In this document: positions 59,286 to 64,000 of the stretch, piece by piece | Layout of the letters: each line of letters starts with the position of its first letter | How positions within the stretch are numbered: position 1 is the first letter of the stretch | DNA from: an uncultured Lachnospiraceae bacterium | Lineage (GTDB): Bacteria > Bacillota > Clostridia > Lachnospirales > Lachnospiraceae | Reading direction: 5' to 3' | Assembly: GCA_910587765.1 (NCBI GenBank) | Contig: CAJUNR010000022.1 | Location: 1 to 64,000 of the forward strand | DNA: 64,000 nucleotides | Notes under the pieces: model-generated | What the model was told of the DNA's origin: nothing | What the model saw: the letters and a program-made list of their open reading frames with translations, nothing else | The model's database searches: none | Translations under genes and position numbers: made by a program

Positions 59286-61019
59286 ATGAACAATTATTTG
59301 ATGAAAATACGGGAGGATCTGATGAAAAACAGAATCCTGCTTTCCGATTATCGGTTTTCCGTCGGGTCGGCGGCGCTTCTCGCCGTGATCAGCGCCGTAT
59401 TTGAGATTCTGGAATACGATTTTGATCTCATTCTGCCGTTCGACGAGGCGTTTCCGACGCGTTTCCTGCTGTTTTTCTGTCTGCTGGCTCTGTTTACCGA
59501 GACCTGTTTTCAGAGAAAGCCGGAATGGAAACGGTGGGGCCTGCTTCTGAGCGCGGTGCTCGCGGCGGCGGACGCCTTCCTGATCGGACTCGGGGAACCG
59601 GATCTGCTGTTCGGCATATCCGGCAGTCTGCTGCGCATGCGCGCCCGGGAAATCTCGGAGGGCGCGCTCTGGCTTCTCCCGGTCCTTGTCGTATATCTTT
59701 GTCACCGGAGGACGGAGCAGCCCTTTGAAAGATATCTGCTGAAACTGTCCGTACGCATACTGGAAATGCTGTCCGTATATCTGGTGCTGATCATCGGGAC
59801 AGCGCTGGTGAGCGCAGTTTTTGACCGGCTTCTGCTGGGAAATAACTCCAGCGCCGTAACGGTAAGCATGATGCTGGTCTCGGGAATCATTCTGGTTCCG
59901 GGGGCGATACTGGCGCTGCACGGCGAGGATGAGGTTCCGGAACATTTCCTGCGGATTCTGATACGGTATGTGTTCTGCGCGTTGACGATCTGCACCTTTG
60001 CGGTGATCTATCTGTATATGGCCGGGATGCTTTTCGCCGGTGAGTTTCCTCTTGAAGAACTCTTTGGGGTCCTGTCGGTCTTTTTCTGCCTGGGGATGCC
60101 GGTCTGCATCCTGTCGGCCTGCTGGCATCGGGAGGACGGATATTCCCGGTTGCTTTCATTCCTGCCGTACCTCTTTGCGCCGCTGATTCTGATGCAGATC
60201 CTCTCGGCGGGCGTCCACATCCGCACCGGCGGCCTTACGCCGGACTGGTATACGGCGGTCATGCTGATCGTCTTCGAGATCGGAACGCTGCTGATCTGGC
60301 GCTTCCGGAGGCACAGGCTGGAAAATCTGCTGCTCCTTCTGAGCGCGCTGCTCGTCCTGACGTTCTTTGTCCCGGTGCTGAACCGTTCCCGGCTGTCGGC
60401 AATCTGGCAGCAGACATGGCTGCGGACGTATTATGAGGATGTAATGAGCGGCAGGCAGCTCTCTTCGGAGGAGTATGAGCGCATGAAAAACGCTTACCGT
60501 TATCTTGAGAAGCTGCCGGGGGACCGTTTTGCAGGAAAATACAGAATCGATTCCGACGAGTTTCAGGCGCGTCTGCGAGAGCAGGATCCGCAGGAGATCG
60601 ATCTGACGCAGTATGAGAGATACCGGATCAGAGCCTGCGGTCTGGCCGGGACGCTGGACGTATCGGATTATTCCACGGTCTGCTTCCTGGACATGAGTGA
60701 TTGTTATAAAATTAACAAAGAGGAAAACGTAGATTTCTCCGCCTTCCGCCTGTCCGTTCGGGGGAGCGGTGAGGAACTGGTTCTGGATCTGCGGGATTTT
60801 GTGGAGCAGTGTATGCGCTGTATAGAGGAACACCCGGATGCCGATGAGGAGGAACAGCGCGCGTATATGAGAGCGTTTTATAAGATCGCCGTCGATCCGG
60901 ACACGGTTCTGTACATCAATGATTTTGAACTGACCTATAAGAAAGGGATGAAGGACGGAGCGGATTATCTGGAATGCGGGATTCCCGGAGAGGTCGGCGC
61001 GGTCCTGCTTCGGAGGTGA
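59286..61019 (+). CDS. DUF4153 domain-containing membrane protein
   Basis: A 577-residue protein with about eleven hydrophobic segments to residue 370, then a soluble C-terminal domain of about 200 residues (for example IDLTQYERYRIRACGLAGTL and DTVLYINDFELTYKKG). The layout matches DUF4153 proteins of Clostridia; no function is known. The soluble half may be the variable sensing part. It is larger than the DUF4153-type protein at 37078. CAGGAGGAGGG precedes the ATG closely. Promoter signals are weak (TATGAT near 59239). Confidence 0.75.
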   Translation: MNNYLMKIREDLMKNRILLSDYRFSVGSAALLAVISAVFEILEYDFDLILPFDEAFPTRFLLFFCLLALFTETCFQRKPEWKRWGLLLSAVLAAADAFLIGLGEPDLLFGISGSLLRMRAREISEGALWLLPVLVVYLCHRRTEQPFERYLLKLSVRILEMLSVYLVLIIGTALVSAVFDRLLLGNNSSAVTVSMMLVSGIILVPGAILALHGEDEVPEHFLRILIRYVFCALTICTFAVIYLYMAGMLFAGEFPLEELFGVLSVFFCLGMPVCILSACWHREDGYSRLLSFLPYLFAPLILMQILSAGVHIRTGGLTPDWYTAVMLIVFEIGTLLIWRFRRHRLENLLLLLSALLVLTFFVPVLNRSRLSAIWQQTWLRTYYEDVMSGRQLSSEEYERMKNAYRYLEKLPGDRFAGKYRIDSDEFQARLREQDPQEIDLTQYERYRIRACGLAGTLDVSDYSTVCFLDMSDCYKINKEENVDFSAFRLSVRGSGEELVLDLRDFVEQCMRCIEEHPDADEEEQRAYMRAFYKIAVDPDTVLYINDFELTYKKGMKDGADYLECGIPGEVGAVLLRR

Positions 61020-61097
61020 CAAAGGGCCGGCGGCCGGGATTCTGTTCGGCTCCATTGCAAATATTGTGAGAATGAGAAAGGAATGGGGGAGTTCGTC

Positions 61098-62243
61098 GTG
61101 GAAAAAACTTATATCTGTCTGAAAGATCAGCCGGTGCTGGAGATCTGTAATTACGAATGCCGGATCCTGGACTATGACCGTCTGCCCGTTTCCCTTCGGT
61201 ATGAAGGCGTCGGATTTGACGACGTCATGCACGGGTGGACGGAAAACCGGACCATGAGTATGGGAAGGAGCAATGCAAAAAAGCTTCTGGCAGGTTTCGG
61301 AATCAGTCAGAGTAATCCGTATCTTGTGGCAAAACTGTTCCATTTCACGTCCCTGACAGACTGCTACTGGTTAAAAGAAGACGGGGAGCAGGTGTCGTGG
61401 AAAGATGTGAGCCTTTTTCGGAATGAACTGGAGAAGGCAGTCTCCGCCACGGCGCTTATGGGTGTTCCCGGTTTTTTCCGCGACAGGCTCAGACAGACCG
61501 TGAGAGAAGAAACGGAAAAGAAACTCAGAATAAAGCTTCATACGCCGGAACTGACCGTTCAGGGACTGACAGCCAAGGCGTGGATCCGGGAACGGGGCGG
61601 CATGTACCTGTATAAAGTGGGAAAAAAGGAACTGGCGGCCAGCAGTATTCTGGATGCGCTTGGGATCCCGCATGTTGCATATGAAGAAGTGGAAGAAAGT
61701 GCGCTTGCCGGTATTGCGGAGCAGAAACGCATTGACCGTATAAAAGAAGCCCGTGAAAAAGTGGTGAAATGCAGAATTATCACTTCAGAACAAAAAGCGA
61801 TCGTCCCCTGGGAAGACTTTCAGATGTACTGTGCGTATCATGATATGAATGAATACGATTATGTGACCAGGCGGGATCCATACGGCTATTATACCATGCA
61901 GATTGCAGATTACATTTTGGGAAATGAAGACCGACATGGGGCGAATTTTGGATTTTTTATGGATAACCGGACAGGAAAGCTTTTGAAACTGTATCCGTTG
62001 ATGGATCATGATCACAGTTTTTCGGGTGAGAAAGTTCTCCCGTCCCAGACTTCGCCGGAAGAAGAGACGATGGAGGCGGCGGCAATCCGGGCGGCCGGCG
62101 CGGGAGATTGGGGGCTCGATTATGAGGCGGTGCTCCGGATGAAAAAACCGGCGGAGCTTTCCGGGGAGCAGTGGGAAGGAGTTTTGGAGAGAACTCAAAT
62201 GTGTATCAACCGCAGACCGCAAAAAGAGATGCCAGAAGGATGA
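61098..62243 (+). CDS. HipA/CtkA-like protein kinase
   Basis: A 381-residue protein with a HipA-type kinase core. The catalytic loop reads GNEDRHGANFGFF (Asp278, Asn283) and the DFG-equivalent is LMDHDHSF (Asp303 or Asp305). The N-terminal ENRTMSMGRSNAKKLL and SLTDCYWLKEDGE are typical of the short stand-alone HipA-like group of Lachnospiraceae. No HipB antitoxin is encoded beside it, so it is not a standard toxin-antitoxin pair. An ATG at 61083 has its site too close; the GTG at 61098 follows GGGGGAG at 6 nt and is preferred. A dynamin-type GTPase follows after 12 bp, suggesting joint function. Confidence 0.75.
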   Translation: MEKTYICLKDQPVLEICNYECRILDYDRLPVSLRYEGVGFDDVMHGWTENRTMSMGRSNAKKLLAGFGISQSNPYLVAKLFHFTSLTDCYWLKEDGEQVSWKDVSLFRNELEKAVSATALMGVPGFFRDRLRQTVREETEKKLRIKLHTPELTVQGLTAKAWIRERGGMYLYKVGKKELAASSILDALGIPHVAYEEVEESALAGIAEQKRIDRIKEAREKVVKCRIITSEQKAIVPWEDFQMYCAYHDMNEYDYVTRRDPYGYYTMQIADYILGNEDRHGANFGFFMDNRTGKLLKLYPLMDHDHSFSGEKVLPSQTSPEEETMEAAAIRAAGAGDWGLDYEAVLRMKKPAELSGEQWEGVLERTQMCINRRPQKEMPEG

Positions 62244-62255
62244 GGGAGACGGAGA

Positions 62256-64000
62256 ATGGATTTAAGAAATGAGACGGAAGATATGCAGTATTGTCTGCAG
62301 AATGCATTTATCCCGGAGGATTTGGAAAAGAAGATCGGCAGGATGAAAGATCGGGAAGAACAGGAACGTCTGAGAAAAAAGGTCAAAGGCGGCTCTATGG
62401 CGGCTGTTTCGGTCATGCAGTATATGATGACCAACAGAAAGCATGGTTTTCGGAAATGGCCGAGAGATTTGAAGCTTTGCGAATGCGCCATATTAAAATT
62501 TTTCGACTGTCTTCCATACGATAATTATAGAGGAATAAACGTGGAGGAGGCCGGGGATTTAAAGGAATATTCGGATCTTAATTCCAACCGTTTAAAATAT
62601 TATGTAAATGACGAACTGCTGCGGCAGGCGTTTGAAATCGTCCAGGGGGAAAAGGTTACCCATATATTGACCTGCAGGATCGAGGAGGGCGTATATGAGA
62701 TTTTAAAATGTTTTCCGGAAGATGAAAAAGACGGAACTGCGGATGAAAAAGGGGAGGAAATTCCGAATGCAGAGGACACGGTAGACGCGGATCTGCTGGT
62801 CATGTCCCATATTATTTTGAAAAATCCGATATTGAATGCGGGCAGTCACGTTAAAAAGAGTTACTTTGAATATTTGAAAAAATATATTCAGCTCGGCGGA
62901 TGGAAGAAAAGAAAGTATGCCGGCGCTCAGATGAAGGTGTATGCCGCGGTGCTGTGTTCTTCGGAAACAGAAGACGGCGGGGGAGAGGGGAAGAAAGAAG
63001 AGATGGAGCGCTACAGGTATTTTCTGCTGTTTGATTTGATGCATATTCTGGGATACGACCGAAAGATTTTACGCTCGGATGCGATGTACGGCGTAATGGA
63101 AAATTTCAGCGCGGATTTTCCGATTTTGAAATTCGAGAAAGATGTCATAAGACTGATTCTGAATACAGCAGTCGGAAATTATGGGAACTGGGAGAAGATA
63201 AAAAGACATCCTGTATTGTCGGAGCAGAAAGAATATGCGGAACTGATCGAAAAAAATCTGAAATTTCAGAATACGGATACCTTTCGGATTCTGGTGACCG
63301 CTACGATGAGCGCCGGAAAATCTACATTTATCAATGCGCTTGCGGGAAAGAATGTCAGCCTGTCGCAGAATATGGCGTGTACAAGTAAGATTCATTCGGT
63401 TATGAGCAAGGTGGCGGAGGACGGTTATACCAGCATTTATGATTACGAGCTGGAATTGATGGCGGAGGAAGAGGACCTGCTTCATAATAATGAACAGAAC
63501 AGGTCGGATAAAATTGTCGTCGGCACTTATTATAATGGCGTCCTGGGCGGCGAGCGGGTGATCATCAATGATTCTCCGGGAGTGAATTACAGCGGAGAAA
63601 AAGAGCACAGAGAGATTACGGATAGAATGATCAGAGAGGGAAAATATGATCTGCTGATTTATCTGCTGAATGCCACTCAGCTTGGAACCAATGACGATCT
63701 GGAACATTTACGTTATGTGAAAAGCTGTGTGGGGAATACGCCGGTTCTGTTTGTCATTAACAAGATTGATTCCTTTGATACGGAGGAGGAAGATATTATG
63801 ACGGTCATGCAGAATGCCGCGAAGTACATCGGCTCTGTATGGGATCGTGAAAAGCCGGTTGTCTGTCCGGTCTCCGCGCGGGCCGGGTATCTGGTGCGGA
63901 TCAGTCAGTATGAGAATTTGAGCAAAGTTGAGAATGGGGAATTGAACGGGTACATTGATAAATTTGAGCAGATGAAGGTGAAAGAATATTACCGGAGGCA
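62256..64000 (+). CDS. Dynamin-family GTPase (partial, runs off the window)
   Basis: An uninterrupted frame of 581 codons with no stop before the right edge. The first 340 residues are mostly helical and unrecognised; then a GTPase domain appears: P-loop TATMSAGKSTFINAL (348-362), a switch-1 Thr in ACTSKIHSV, DxxG as INDSPGVN (437-444) and NKxD as INKID (501-505). The MSAGKST form and spacing are those of bacterial dynamin-like proteins, which remodel membranes and in several bacteria protect against phage. The wobble bases look more A/T-rich than in the genes further left. The GGGAG site fits the ATG at 62256. Confidence 0.85.
   Translation, partial: MDLRNETEDMQYCLQNAFIPEDLEKKIGRMKDREEQERLRKKVKGGSMAAVSVMQYMMTNRKHGFRKWPRDLKLCECAILKFFDCLPYDNYRGINVEEAGDLKEYSDLNSNRLKYYVNDELLRQAFEIVQGEKVTHILTCRIEEGVYEILKCFPEDEKDGTADEKGEEIPNAEDTVDADLLVMSHIILKNPILNAGSHVKKSYFEYLKKYIQLGGWKKRKYAGAQMKVYAAVLCSSETEDGGGEGKKEEMERYRYFLLFDLMHILGYDRKILRSDAMYGVMENFSADFPILKFEKDVIRLILNTAVGNYGNWEKIKRHPVLSEQKEYAELIEKNLKFQNTDTFRILVTATMSAGKSTFINALAGKNVSLSQNMACTSKIHSVMSKVAEDGYTSIYDYELELMAEEEDLLHNNEQNRSDKIVVGTYYNGVLGGERVIINDSPGVNYSGEKEHREITDRMIREGKYDLLIYLLNATQLGTNDDLEHLRYVKSCVGNTPVLFVINKIDSFDTEEEDIMTVMQNAAKYIGSVWDREKPVVCPVSARAGYLVRISQYENLSKVENGELNGYIDKFEQMKVKEYYRR

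Noticed and set aside
61098..62243. Classical hipBA toxin-antitoxin locus
   Set aside because: No small HTH HipB gene precedes or follows; the neighbour is a dynamin-type GTPase.

Overview
The window looks like chromosome from an anaerobic, spore-forming member of the Clostridia, most likely Lachnospiraceae, with GC-rich wobble positions. The evidence is spo0A, two small spore-coat-type proteins, a single-chain pyruvate:ferredoxin-type oxidoreductase, a T-box leader, an FMN riboswitch with RibU, canonical TTGACA/TATAAT promoters and strong AGGAGG ribosome sites. No rRNA, tRNA, CRISPR array or insertion sequence was recognised. Layout: 1-6.7 kb holds a partial Rpn-type nuclease, a cytidylate-kinase-like protein, a polar amino-acid ABC transporter and a TrpXYZ-type ABC transporter. 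6.7-17.7 kb holds ileS (minus strand, T-box leader), an M24 aminopeptidase, a MATE exporter, a rhomboid protease, a TerD protein, a Gx transporter and glgB. 17.7-25.7 kb holds a two-component system divergent from an RND-type efflux pair, a GT2 enzyme and two coat-type proteins. 25.8-31.6 kb holds glgA, spo0A, the FMN riboswitch with ribU, a flavin-fold protein and a GT39 enzyme. 31.7-43.3 kb holds a dehydrogenase relic, hisS, aspS, a DUF2975/HTH/DUF4153 cluster, aat, purA with two phosphatases, yerC and a DUF1836 gene. The most remarkable region is 43.5-59.2 kb. One strong promoter followed by a perfect 25-bp palindrome drives thirteen same-strand genes: a 2-oxoacid:ferredoxin oxidoreductase, phosphotransbutyrylase, butyrate kinase, a PanB homologue, a three-part TRAP transporter, an Ldh_2-family dehydrogenase, a second PanB homologue, a second Ldh_2 dehydrogenase, an HpcH/HpaI aldolase, an IclR regulator and an OFA-type MFS carrier. 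Read together they spell a catabolic route: import a branched 2-hydroxy acid (pantoate is the best fit), oxidise it to the 2-oxo acid, remove the hydroxymethyl group by PanB or the aldolase running in reverse, oxidatively decarboxylate the resulting 2-oxoisovalerate to isobutyryl-CoA, and harvest ATP through Ptb and Buk. The enzymes are recognised families; the pathway is an inference. 59.3-64 kb holds a second DUF4153 membrane protein, then a HipA/CtkA-like kinase coupled to a dynamin-family GTPase that runs off the window. This last pair looks more A/T-rich and accessory, possibly defence-related.
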